A stretch of DNA of 64,000 nt from Pedobacter steynii (GCF_900103665.1 NZ_FNGY01000007.1:434001-498000); one strand, 5' to 3'. Counted from the first letter of the stretch, positions 27,149 through 35,157 are shown. Program-made: numbers and translations. Notes: generated by a model from the sequence alone, not told the origin.

Positions 27149-27831
27149 GTACGGAAAGACTTGCTTTCATGATCGGACTGCTGGGGAGCGTACATTGCAT
27201 AGGTATGTGCGGTCCCCTTGCCTTCGCTGTGCCCTCCCTGAAACAGGGCTGGGCATTCCTGGTGTTGGACAAGCTGCTCTATCAATTGGGAAGGATTATT
27301 TCTTACTGTTTTCTGGGCCTGATGATTGGCCTGATCGGACAACAAATCTGGATGGCCGGTTTTCAACAAGGAGTTAGTATTTTCAGTGGCATATTGATTA
27401 TGATGGCTGCCTGTTCCAGGTTATTCAAATTCCAGGTCTTCAAAAACACGCCTTCCTTCTTTTTAAAGCCTTTTAACAAGGCCTTTAATTATGCCTTGAA
27501 GCATAAGGCCAACCACCTGATCATCGGGGTAATCAACGGATTTCTACCTTGTGGTTTTGTTTACCTGGCCATGGCAGGAGCGTTAAACACCGGAAATGTC
27601 AGCAGCTCCATGACCTATATGTTCTGGTTCGGCATGGGCACCCTGCCCCTGATGTTTATCGCAACACTAAGTATGGGATTTACAGGGGCACTGTTGCGCA
27701 GAAGGATCAACAAGGTGATTCCCTACTTTATGCTTTGCCTCGGAATCTGGTTTATTTTTAGGGGGCTGGAGTTAAACATCCCCTATCTGAGTCCGGCAGG
27801 AACGGAACAAGGGGTTGCAGAATGCCGGTAA
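27145..27831 (+). CDS. TauE/SafE-like (COG2836) membrane protein of the cbb3 cluster
   Basis: A 228-residue integral membrane protein with about six helices. The conserved first-helix motif GSVHCIGMCGPLAFAVP is typical of the COG2836 sulfite exporter TauE/SafE-like or UreH/DsbD-transmembrane-like family. The mid motif GVINGFLPCGFVYLAMAGAL repeats the Pro-Cys-Gly element. The Cys and His in these helices make metal or thiol handling plausible. The ccoH overlap shows it is part of the oxidase maturation operon. A direct role in copper supply is inference. Confidence 0.82.
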   Translation: MSTERLAFMIGLLGSVHCIGMCGPLAFAVPSLKQGWAFLVLDKLLYQLGRIISYCFLGLMIGLIGQQIWMAGFQQGVSIFSGILIMMAACSRLFKFQVFKNTPSFFLKPFNKAFNYALKHKANHLIIGVINGFLPCGFVYLAMAGALNTGNVSSSMTYMFWFGMGTLPLMFIATLSMGFTGALLRRRINKVIPYFMLCLGIWFIFRGLELNIPYLSPAGTEQGVAECR

Positions 27832-27863
27832 ACTTTTTTTAACCCATTAAACGTAAATTTGCA

Positions 27864-28247
27864 ATGAATATGAGAGATATAAAAGACAGTAATGACATCC
27901 GCTTATTGGTAGATGCTTTCTATAGCAATGCACTTATTGATCCGGTAATCGGCCCGGTATTTAAAGCGGCAGATTTCTCTTTGGAAAGACATATTCCGGT
28001 GATGGTTACCTTCTGGGAAACAATCTTATTAGATGTAGTGACCTATAAAGGAAATCCAATGTTAAAGCACATCGCCTTAAATAAGGAAGTGCCGCTGCAT
28101 CCGGAACACTTTGATCAATGGATGAAAATATGGACAGCTACCATCAGTGCTAATTTTGAAGGGCCTGTAGCAGAAAATGCCATCTCCAGAGCCTCTTCTA
28201 TCGGGCAACTGATGCAATATAAGATTAAACAAAGCAGCTCGCTTTAA
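27864..28247 (+). CDS. Truncated haemoglobin, group III
   Basis: A 127-residue globin. IRLLVDAFYSNALIDPVIGPVF and a TFWETILL motif resemble group III truncated haemoglobins. The proximal His candidate is in PLHPEHFDQWMKIWTATI. It may bind oxygen or detoxify nitric oxide close to the oxidase. It starts 32 bases after the TauE/SafE-like gene; ATG 27864 and in-frame ATG 27870 are both possible. A strong terminator overlaps its stop codon and ends the cluster. Confidence 0.88.
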   Translation: MNMRDIKDSNDIRLLVDAFYSNALIDPVIGPVFKAADFSLERHIPVMVTFWETILLDVVTYKGNPMLKHIALNKEVPLHPEHFDQWMKIWTATISANFEGPVAENAISRASSIGQLMQYKIKQSSSL

Positions 28248-28301
28248 ACGTTTCCAATCCCTTTTTGCAAGGTAATTGCTGCGTTCAAAGCGAGCTGTTT
28301 T
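28235..28301 (+). terminator. Terminator of the cbb3 cluster
   Basis: Long arms CAGCTCGCTTTAAACG (28235-28250) and CGTTCAAAGCGAGCTG (28282-28297) with one mismatch are followed by TTTT and, a little later, a run of seven T residues. The left arm includes the haemoglobin stop codon. Confidence 0.8.
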
Positions 28302-28393
28302 CTGATGTTTTTTTGATATTCAGTTAATGCCTTTACTACTTATTATTCAGGTACGCATATTGTTCAAATACGTTCTTATCACCTGAACCCAGA

Positions 28394-29752
28394 CTAACCT
28401 GTAAGACTAAACAACTGTGTTGTAGGCTGATTTGCCCATAACCTCGCATCTAATGCCATACAGATATTCCTTAAAAACCTTTTACCTAATGGAGTTACCC
28501 TAAGGTTCTCCTCCGACAATAAGACAAGACCGTCCAATGCCAGCCAGCGCATGCGCTTTAATCCTTCGCTCAGTGCTGCAGATTGTTCTTCAGCCCTGCT
28601 CCAGGAAGTATATCCCCTGCACATGATGTTTAATATATGTTTGCGGATGACCAGGTCTTCTTCCGTCAGTAAATGCCCTTTAAATACAGGCAGTTCTCCT
28701 TCGTTTACGATCCTGATGTAATCCTCTACTTTTTTCACGTTTTGAGCAAAGGCAGACCACGTATCACTGATCGACGACACCCCTAATCCGACCATCAGGC
28801 GACTGTATTGATGGGTGTAACCCATAAAGTTCCGGTGCAGATTCCCTTTGATCTCCGCGCCATATAAACTGTCTGTGGCCAGTGTAAAATGGTCCATACC
28901 GACATCGATATAACCTCCATCTTTTAGCTTTTTACGCCCCAGTTCATAGAGTTCCTGCTTCATTTTTGGAGAAGGCAGATCGGCTTCTGTATAACGTCTT
29001 TGTCCGGGTTTTACCCAGGGCACATGCGCATAACTGTAAAAAGCGATGCGGTCTGGTCTTAATTTTACAACGGCATCAAGGGTATCAGACAGACCTGCCG
29101 GATTTTGCTTTGGCAAGCCATAAATAAGGTCGTAATTGATCGAGGTATAGCCCGACTCCCTGGCTTTAAGGGTCACCTCTTCTACCTGTTCATAGCTTTG
29201 GATCCTGTTGATGATCAGCTGTACTGTAGGATCAAAATCCTGAATTCCAAGACTCAACCTTCTGAATCCAAGTTTATTTAAAGTGCTCAGGTGTTCGGGA
29301 TTGGTATTTCCGGGATGGGCTTCAAAACTAAATTCTGCATCCTCATGAAGGTCTGCATATTGTAGAATCCCTTCAATCAGGATCTGTAGATTTTCGGCGC
29401 TGAAGAATGTTGGCGTGCCACCACCAAGGTGTAATTCCTTGATTTTTGGCCTGCTGACAAACAAGTTCAGGTATAATTGCCACTCTTTTAGCACAGCGGC
29501 GATATAAGGTTCTTCCACCTGATGGTTCTTTGTGATCCTGGTATTGCAACCGCAATAGGTACAGAGGCTCTCACAAAAAGGAAGGTGGATGTATACGCTG
29601 ATCCCGTCTGAATCATTGCTTTCTTTAAAGGATTGTGCTACGGCCTTAGCCCAGTTTTCCGCATTAAAATCAGTCAGGTTCCAATAAGGAACCGTAGGAT
29701 AACTGGTATAACGTGGCGCAGCAACATGGTATTTTGAAACGATGCTCTCCAT
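28394..29752 (-). CDS. hemN: Oxygen-independent coproporphyrinogen III dehydrogenase
   Basis: Radical SAM enzyme that decarboxylates coproporphyrinogen III without oxygen in haem synthesis. IHLPFCESLCTYCGCNTRIT holds the CxxxCxxC cluster motif plus the fourth Cys typical of HemN. LHLGGGTPTFFSAENL and YDLIYGLPKQ are further family motifs. The start is taken at ATG 29752 (MESIVSKYHVAAPRYTSYPT), which matches the HemN N-terminus. Longer in-frame extensions would run into the upstream gene. The enzyme has 452 residues. It follows the Cys-tailed half-LDH gene by one base and is predicted to be induced with it at low oxygen, when the oxygen-dependent enzyme fails. Confidence 0.95.
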   Translation of the reverse strand: MESIVSKYHVAAPRYTSYPTVPYWNLTDFNAENWAKAVAQSFKESNDSDGISVYIHLPFCESLCTYCGCNTRITKNHQVEEPYIAAVLKEWQLYLNLFVSRPKIKELHLGGGTPTFFSAENLQILIEGILQYADLHEDAEFSFEAHPGNTNPEHLSTLNKLGFRRLSLGIQDFDPTVQLIINRIQSYEQVEEVTLKARESGYTSINYDLIYGLPKQNPAGLSDTLDAVVKLRPDRIAFYSYAHVPWVKPGQRRYTEADLPSPKMKQELYELGRKKLKDGGYIDVGMDHFTLATDSLYGAEIKGNLHRNFMGYTHQYSRLMVGLGVSSISDTWSAFAQNVKKVEDYIRIVNEGELPVFKGHLLTEEDLVIRKHILNIMCRGYTSWSRAEEQSAALSEGLKRMRWLALDGLVLLSEENLRVTPLGKRFLRNICMALDARLWANQPTTQLFSLTG

Positions 29753-29753
29753 A

Positions 29754-30227
29754 TTAATGCTGATGAGGTTGTCCTTTGATGTGTACTTTGCTTCCCGCCT
29801 GATCACATGCCTTTGAACAGACACAGGCATCGCCGAGGCAACGGTTTTGCTGCCAGTTATCCAGGTTGATGATCGTTTCCGCGGCCAGAGCCATTGGCAA
29901 TTCCTTCTCGGTAAGGCCGGATAAGGAAGCCAATGGAACATTGGCGATCTTAAGGCTTCTCAAACCTGCAGCTTCGGTGTCGATATGTGTCGTATCGGTA
30001 GAGCGTGTAGCAATGAATTTCACGCCAAGATCTGCCAGCTTATTGATCACCAAGGCAGAAACGTTGTCCTCTTCATTGAAAACGATCACCGCTTCTTTAC
30101 CTTCGGCATAAGCTGCTGTTTCCAGGCTCAGCGAATTGGAGATCAGCGTGATCTCATGTTTTTTATTGTTGGCAATGGCCAGCGGTTCTTTTTCAAAAGA
30201 TTTTATACTATATGCGACAACTCTCAT
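29754..30227 (-). CDS. D-lactate-dehydrogenase-like N-terminal half with Cys-rich tail
   Basis: A 157-residue protein. Residues 1-105 resemble the start of D-lactate dehydrogenases: MRVVAYSIKSFEKEPL, LSLETAAYAEGKEAVIVF and LADLGVKFIATRSTDTTHID. The Rossmann NAD-binding domain is absent, so dehydrogenase activity is not expected. The tail from about 125 contains RCLGDACVCSKACDQ, a C-x4-C-x-C-x3-C cluster, and it ends in a His-containing segment (GQPHQH). The stop lies one base from the hemN start. An Fnr-type box precedes it. It could carry a metal or iron-sulfur centre for haem synthesis or sensing; the function is unknown. Confidence 0.8.
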   Translation of the reverse strand: MRVVAYSIKSFEKEPLAIANNKKHEITLISNSLSLETAAYAEGKEAVIVFNEEDNVSALVINKLADLGVKFIATRSTDTTHIDTEAAGLRSLKIANVPLASLSGLTEKELPMALAAETIINLDNWQQNRCLGDACVCSKACDQAGSKVHIKGQPHQH

Positions 30228-30248
30228 GCGGTTCGATTATTTAATAAC

Positions 30249-30314
30249 CAAAGTTAGCATGAAGGCATGGCGGGGAGAATGAGTTCGGTCAGCCGAAAAA
30301 GTGATCTTCGTCAG
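30249..30314 (-). promoter_or_regulatory. Fnr/FixK-type box and promoter of the hemN operon
   Basis: On the plus strand TGAT-CTTC-GTCA occupies 30302-30313 with GAAAAAG beside it. The -7 element TAACTTTG reads on the minus strand at 30256-30249, leaving 44 bases between box and -7. No -33 element is visible, which fits activator dependence at a class I position near -62. The box overlaps the stop codon of the regulator gene. Confidence 0.65.
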
Positions 30315-31369
30315 TTTTTCATTTGCTGCAGCCGAACCTGATCCAGGATAACGATCTGACTTCCTTTTCTTTCAATAATTCCTTCATCTTTGAAGTCGCT
30401 CAGGATCCGGCTTACCGTTTCTGTGGCCATTCCTGCCATCGCAGCAAGGTTATCCCTGGAAATGCGCAGGGTCAGCTCCGTTCCCTCCTGTTCCTGTTTG
30501 CAAAGCCTGGCCAATACTTCCGCCATGCGTTTTCTAACTGAATGATAGGCCAATTGCAGCAATTGTTCTTCTTTTTCCTGAAGGTTATTGGAGAGGATTT
30601 CTATAAACTGTCTCGCTACATCCGGGTAACGGTGGAGTAAATCTTCCATCAGATCCTTTGGCAGCATGCAAACCGTACTGTCTTCCATCGCCTCTGCTGT
30701 TTCCGTGTAAGGGGCATTGAGCAATAAAGATGTGATTCCAAAGTATTCTTCATGGCCATACATACCGGTTAGCAATTCTCTTCCATCTTCGCTCAGCTTA
30801 AAGGTTTTCACCTTCCCCTGCATCACGAGATAAACGCCGGAAACATTGTCGCCCTCGTAATAAACGATTTGTTTTTTCTTAATCGCCCTGACTTTCCGTG
30901 CGGCAATTATTTTCTCCAGCTCCTGCAAACCTGAAGTATTGCTAAACAAAGCGCTTAGTTTTTCCAGCGACTGGCTATAGAAATGTTGTTGTTTCTCTTT
31001 TTTACTGAGCCTGCTTTCTATCGCATTCATCAGTTCTACATCATCGAAAGGTTTCGTGAGGTAGTCATCTGCTCCCATTTCCATGCCTTTACGCATGTCC
31101 AGACGTTCAGCCTTGGCCGTCAGAAAGATAAACGGAGTAGCGGCAGTCTTTTCATTTTTATTGAGCAAATACAATACACCATAGCCATCCAGCTCCGGCA
31201 TCATGATGTCACATAAGATCAGGTCCGGCAGGTGCGTCCCCGCGAGCTCGACGCCTATCCGGCCATTGCTGGCCTGCAATACTTCATAATTGGCAAGCTC
31301 CAGAATTTCTGCAGTACTTTCCCTGATGTCGTCGTTATCTTCTATAATGAGTATCTGTATCTTCTTCAT
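30311..31369 (-). CDS. Response regulator with receiver and Crp/Fnr domains (FixJ-FixK-like fusion)
   Basis: A 352-residue regulator. Residues 1-120 form a receiver domain with phospho-acceptor Asp54 (LILCDIMMPELDG), Thr84 and Lys106 (LTKPFDD). Residues of about 150-265 form a cyclic-nucleotide-binding-like domain (YEGDNVSGVYLVMQGKVKTF). The C-terminus has a Crp/Fnr helix-turn-helix: ISRDNLAAMAGMATETVSRIL, with the E-T-V-S-R pattern of Fnr. It has no N-terminal Fnr-type Cys cluster, so oxygen sensing is expected from the partner kinase. The start is ATG 31369 (MKKIQILIIEDND), 13 bases after the kinase stop. It probably binds TGAY-N4-RTCA boxes. Confidence 0.9.
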   Translation of the reverse strand: MKKIQILIIEDNDDIRESTAEILELANYEVLQASNGRIGVELAGTHLPDLILCDIMMPELDGYGVLYLLNKNEKTAATPFIFLTAKAERLDMRKGMEMGADDYLTKPFDDVELMNAIESRLSKKEKQQHFYSQSLEKLSALFSNTSGLQELEKIIAARKVRAIKKKQIVYYEGDNVSGVYLVMQGKVKTFKLSEDGRELLTGMYGHEEYFGITSLLLNAPYTETAEAMEDSTVCMLPKDLMEDLLHRYPDVARQFIEILSNNLQEKEEQLLQLAYHSVRKRMAEVLARLCKQEQEGTELTLRISRDNLAAMAGMATETVSRILSDFKDEGIIERKGSQIVILDQVRLQQMKN

Positions 31370-31382
31370 TTGTATTGAATGG

Positions 31383-32567
31383 TTATTTGTGGAAGGACAG
31401 GACAAATTTAGTCCCGGTATGAATGCTGCTTTCAAAATATAAATCCCCCTTCATTAAGGAGGCATAACGGTGAACAATGTTTAAGCCCAGACCTGTTCCT
31501 GGAATGTTACCGGTATTGTGGGCACGGAAAAAGGGTTGAAACAAGTACTTATGGTCTGATTCCGGAATCCCGATCCCATTGTCTTTGATCGTCACGATAC
31601 ATTGCTGATCGTTGATTTCCGTATTAAATTCTATGAAAGTATTTTCTCCTGAATATTTGATGGCATTGGAGATCAGGTTGATCATGCAATTTTTCAAGAG
31701 GTTTGGATCAAGCAGCACCATGCTTTGCAGTCCGGTATGCTGGTAAATGATGTTCTGGTCCTGTTTGGCAATCATCTGCATTTCTTCCGTAATCTCTTCC
31801 GCAAGTTTCACGAGGTCAAAAGCGGTAAATGTCGGTTCTACCCTTCCTGCTTCCAGACGTTCCAGAGACAGGAAATCATTCAGGATAGTGGTTAGGTTTC
31901 CTACTGCGTTTTTGATCTTGCTGACATGCTTTCTGATATTGGTATTGTCGTAAGGCTCTGCATATTTATCGATCAGTGAAGCTGAAAGTTGTACCGAGCT
32001 CAGCGGTGTTCTGAATTCATGAGAAGCCATAGATACAAACCTGCTTTTCAATTGATTGAGTTCTTTCTCTTTTTCTAAAGAAAGACTTACTTCTTCTTTT
32101 GCCTCACTTAAAGCTTTTACTGTTTTTTTAAGGGATTTTGTCCGTTCTTCTACCAGTTCTTCCAGCTCTGCAGCATATTCCCGCAAGCGCTCTTCTGCTT
32201 CTTTCTCCCTGGACAGGTCATGTATAAATCCGGTATAAATGATCCGATCATCGTATTGAACCTCACTTACAGCCAGTCTGAAAGGAAAAGTAGAACCGTC
32301 TTTCCTCAATCCTTTTACCTCTCTCCCCTTGCCGATGATCCGTTTTTCTCCGGTGGTCTGGTATCTGGAAATATAGCCGTCATGTCCGCTTCTATCTGGT
32401 TCAGGCATTAAAACAGAAATGTTTTTTCCTTCCACCTCTTCCAGTGCATAACCAAATAACCTCAATGCTGCCGGATTAAGGCTCTCTATCCTGCCCCGGT
32501 TATCGATGGTAATGATCCCATCAATTGCCGTTTCAATGATCGCCTTAAGTAACCTCGCCTTTTCCAT
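31383..32567 (-). CDS. fixL: FixL-like haem-PAS oxygen-sensing histidine kinase
   Basis: A soluble 394-residue kinase. The PAS domain (about residues 5-120) closely follows FixL: LMPEPDRSGHDGYISRY with His62 at the haem ligand position, TGEKRIIGKGREVKG with Arg82 at the haem-propionate/oxygen Arg position, and RKDGSTFPFRLAV, YTGFIHDLS. A coiled coil (about 118-170) leads to HisKA with His183 in MASHEFRTPLSS. The ATPase domain has NLISNAIKY, DNGIGIP and GTGLGLNIV. No membrane segment is present. It is followed by the receiver-Crp regulator. In rhizobial FixL, oxygen bound to haem blocks the kinase, so this pair should switch on at low oxygen. That last step is inferred. Confidence 0.9.
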   Translation of the reverse strand: MEKARLLKAIIETAIDGIITIDNRGRIESLNPAALRLFGYALEEVEGKNISVLMPEPDRSGHDGYISRYQTTGEKRIIGKGREVKGLRKDGSTFPFRLAVSEVQYDDRIIYTGFIHDLSREKEAEERLREYAAELEELVEERTKSLKKTVKALSEAKEEVSLSLEKEKELNQLKSRFVSMASHEFRTPLSSVQLSASLIDKYAEPYDNTNIRKHVSKIKNAVGNLTTILNDFLSLERLEAGRVEPTFTAFDLVKLAEEITEEMQMIAKQDQNIIYQHTGLQSMVLLDPNLLKNCMINLISNAIKYSGENTFIEFNTEINDQQCIVTIKDNGIGIPESDHKYLFQPFFRAHNTGNIPGTGLGLNIVHRYASLMKGDLYFESSIHTGTKFVLSFHK

Positions 32568-32580
32568 GTTTTACTTTTTA

Positions 32581-32677
32581 CAAATATAGTCAATACGATT
32601 GCAGGAGCCAGATAACCTAAATCATGCAAAAGTGTGACTAATATCATGTTTTTAAAATTAAATAGTCTGTTCTTTTG
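32581..32677. promoter_or_regulatory. Divergent promoter region with one shared Fnr/FixK-type box
   Basis: TGAC-TAAT-ATCA lies at 32635-32646 after an A-tract. On the minus strand TATATTTG (32588-32581) is a good -7 for fixL, 45 bases from the 14-base box. On the plus strand TTCTTTTG (32670-32677) is a -7-like element for the 589-residue gene, 22 bases from the box. One activator could therefore serve both directions, class I for fixL (autoregulation) and class II for the other gene. Confidence 0.6.
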
Positions 32678-32703
32678 CGCTTCACCTTGCTATTTTATAT
32701 TAA

Positions 32704-34473
32704 ATGAACCATACTTTTCACATTCCGGTACTAGGCTTAGGCTATTCGATTGACACTCCTTTAAAAGTAGCCAGATACGGCATCTCTTCCGTTGTCTCCA
32801 TTGTGGATGATGAACTGACGGAGCGCATGAGAAAGTACCATCAGGAAAATACGACAAAAGGATATACCTTAATTGAGAAAAAAGAGGAAGACAGCAGGGC
32901 GAGGAGGATTACCGCCTACCTGAACCTTTTGGATACGCTGGTTAAGGAGCAGTTTGCTGCATTAAAAATGCAAAGCTTTGAAGAAGGAACGGAGCTGTCC
33001 CGATACTTTGAGCTTTTGCCGGATACTTCTCCAATGAAACAAAAGTATGCACAAATGAAGGCTTCAGGAACGGGAATGTCCGGAGAGGCTGTACGGAAAG
33101 AACTACTGGCGTCGATGATTCCGGGAGCCATAGATGTCAACATCATGTCTAAAGTAGACAAAGCCAATTATAAGGCCAACAATGAATATGCCGGTGATAA
33201 CTTTACTGATGCCCTGGCTGCCATGCGTGGTTTTGCCAATAGTACACTGGAATCCTCTGTGATTATTTCCGCAGGTCTAAACCCGAGATTGTATGCTTAT
33301 ATGGAAAAATGTACTGCCTTTTTCCCGGATACTGAGGGGAAACTACAAAAGAAAATCATCCTTAAAGTGAGCGATTTCCGTTCGGCGATGATACAGGCAA
33401 AGATGCTGGCTAAAAAAGGTTTATGGGTTTCCGAATTCCGCGTAGAATCGGGTTTGAACTGCGGAGGCCATGCTTTTGCTACAGAAGGTTTCTTATTGGG
33501 GCCTATCCTGGAAGAATTCAAACAGAAGCGGGCTGAGCTTTCGGAAGAACTGTATCAGATGTATGCTGCGGCGCTGAACAGTAAGGAGTTCCCGGAAATG
33601 GAAAAACCAGTACAACGCATTACTGCACAGGGAGGTATCGGCACGGCCGAAGAACATGCGTTCCTGCTCAATTATTATCAGCTGGATGCCGCCGGTTGGG
33701 GAAGTCCGTTTTTGCTGGTTCCTGAAGCGACAAATGTGGACGAAGAAACCTTAAATGACCTTGTTACTGCAAGGGCTGATGATTATTACCTGAGCAACTC
33801 TTCCCCATTGGGCGTACTTTTCAATAATTTCAAAAAAAGCACTGCAGAGCAACAAAGACTGCAACGCATAGAAAAAGGACGGCCAGGAAGTCCATGCACA
33901 AAGAAGTTTCTATGTACCAATACCGAATTTACAGAACTGCCGATCTGTACGGCATCAAGAGCATATCAAAACCTAAAGATAAAACAGCTGAAAGATCAGC
34001 AACTGCCCAAAGCAGATTACCAAAAACAGTTTGATTCCATTACGGAGAAAGTATGTCTGTGTGAAGGTTTATGTGCTTCCACCTATATTAAAGCAGGGAT
34101 ATTAAAGCCAAGAGAAAACAGGGCGGTGAGCATCTGCCCGGGTCCAAATCTGGCTTTCTTTCATGCCAAATACTCCCTTAAGGAGATGATCAATCATATT
34201 TATGGAAGAGAAAACTTACTTTCAGGGGTCCTGCGTCCCAACCTGTTCATCAATGAACTAAACTTATATGTGGACTATCTGAAGAAAGACATTGCTACTC
34301 ATTTAGAGGAGTTTAATACCAAAAAAGACAAGTACTTCAGCAAGTTTAAAGCGCAGTTATTGAACGGGATCGACTATTACAGAGCACTTATTCCCGAATT
34401 AACATTCCAGGACAGCTTATCTGTGGAAGAAATGCTCAAACAACTCAACCTCGCAGAGCAACGCTTAAGCTAA
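32704..34473 (+). CDS. Cys-rich protein of unknown function next to fixL
   Basis: I do not recognise a characterised family. The 589-residue protein is cytoplasmic, without signal peptide or membrane helix. The N-terminus VLGLGYSIDTPLKVARYGIS and later RVESGLNCGGHAFATEGFLLGP resemble flavin-binding TIM-barrel enzymes only loosely. Cysteines concentrate in the C-terminal third: GSPCTKKFLC, LPICTAS, KVCLCEGLCASTY and VSICPGPN. This suggests an iron-sulfur or zinc centre. It is divergent from fixL and shares its predicted low-oxygen box, so it is probably an anaerobic or microaerobic enzyme. A loose stem (TAAGCCAG/CTGGCTTA, 34491-34550) lies after the stop. Confidence 0.75.
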   Translation: MNHTFHIPVLGLGYSIDTPLKVARYGISSVVSIVDDELTERMRKYHQENTTKGYTLIEKKEEDSRARRITAYLNLLDTLVKEQFAALKMQSFEEGTELSRYFELLPDTSPMKQKYAQMKASGTGMSGEAVRKELLASMIPGAIDVNIMSKVDKANYKANNEYAGDNFTDALAAMRGFANSTLESSVIISAGLNPRLYAYMEKCTAFFPDTEGKLQKKIILKVSDFRSAMIQAKMLAKKGLWVSEFRVESGLNCGGHAFATEGFLLGPILEEFKQKRAELSEELYQMYAAALNSKEFPEMEKPVQRITAQGGIGTAEEHAFLLNYYQLDAAGWGSPFLLVPEATNVDEETLNDLVTARADDYYLSNSSPLGVLFNNFKKSTAEQQRLQRIEKGRPGSPCTKKFLCTNTEFTELPICTASRAYQNLKIKQLKDQQLPKADYQKQFDSITEKVCLCEGLCASTYIKAGILKPRENRAVSICPGPNLAFFHAKYSLKEMINHIYGRENLLSGVLRPNLFINELNLYVDYLKKDIATHLEEFNTKKDKYFSKFKAQLLNGIDYYRALIPELTFQDSLSVEEMLKQLNLAEQRLS

Positions 34474-34601
34474 ATTGAGTTTTAATTTATTAAGCCAGGG
34501 ATTGAACAAGAATTAGGTGCATTTCTTCCCCCCCTTCTTTCTCTGGCTTATCTCTTTCCATTTCCGGTTTCGTCATCAGCGTTTCAGTTTACAAAGTATA
34601 A

Positions 34602-34647
34602 TTGCAATGTTGTTGCATTTAATCTATGTTTGCAATACCCAATTGCA
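34602..34647 (+). promoter_or_regulatory. Promoter and paired inverted repeats of the zinc-type island
   Basis: A -33-like TTG (34602-34604) and a -7 TATGTTTG (34625-34632) are separated by 20 bases. TGCAA-TGTTG-TTGCA (34603-34617) overlaps the -33 element. A second dyad, TGCAAT-ACCCA-ATTGCA (34631-34647), covers the start region. The arrangement suits repression by a Fur/Zur-type regulator, in line with the genes downstream. Which regulator binds is inference. Confidence 0.55.
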
Positions 34648-34656
34648 TTGATAAAC

Positions 34657-35118
34657 ATGAAAAGCCGACTATCCCTTATTTTGGCCCTGTTGTTTTTTAC
34701 AACCTGCGCCCTTGCCCAAAAAAGAGCGCACAACCCTGCAGATGTCATCCGCTCCATGAACTGGGACGTGATTGGCTCCGTGAATTTTGAGATGGACAAG
34801 CAAAACAAAATCCTTCCCGTGTATGGAGAGATGATCAGACGGTTTGCAGACCGTGACTTTAGTTTAAAAGGCTATATCATTCCCATTAAAGCAGGGCTGA
34901 AACAGCAGCAATTCCTGCTTTCTCCACTGCCCATCAATCAATGTTTCTTTTGTGGACAAAACGGAGTCCCTGCGATGATTTTAGTGAACATGAGCAGTCC
35001 CATTGCCTATACCACCAAGCCGGTTCTCATCGAGGGAATTCTGAAACTGGAAGTCGTCGATGCGGCGACTGCCGCTCCAATCAGCCTCCAGAAAGCAACC
35101 GCATCCCAGGCTAAATAA
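34657..35118 (+). CDS. Exported DUF3299-like small protein
   Basis: The start is taken at ATG 34657 (MKSRLSLILALLFFTTCALA), which begins with a clean signal peptide; an upstream in-frame codon lies inside the predicted promoter. The mature protein of about 130 residues has VYGEMIRRFADRDFSLKGYIIPI, FLLSPLPINQCFFCGQNGVPAMILV and a C-terminal beta-strand region. The GY-(V/I)-P and Q-C-x2-C elements resemble DUF3299 periplasmic proteins, often found with metal transporters and zinc-responsive genes. It is followed after 39 bases by folE and then a COG0523 GTPase. It probably helps periplasmic zinc handling; this is inferred. Confidence 0.65.
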   Translation: MKSRLSLILALLFFTTCALAQKRAHNPADVIRSMNWDVIGSVNFEMDKQNKILPVYGEMIRRFADRDFSLKGYIIPIKAGLKQQQFLLSPLPINQCFFCGQNGVPAMILVNMSSPIAYTTKPVLIEGILKLEVVDAATAAPISLQKATASQAK

Positions 35119-35157
35119 AAGGGATCATTACCTGTCAAAATACCAAACCATCATAAA

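Noticed and set aside
29753-29941. Long N-terminal extension of hemN
   Set aside because: The extra residues come from reading the upstream gene out of frame; HemN proteins start near MESIVSKYHV.
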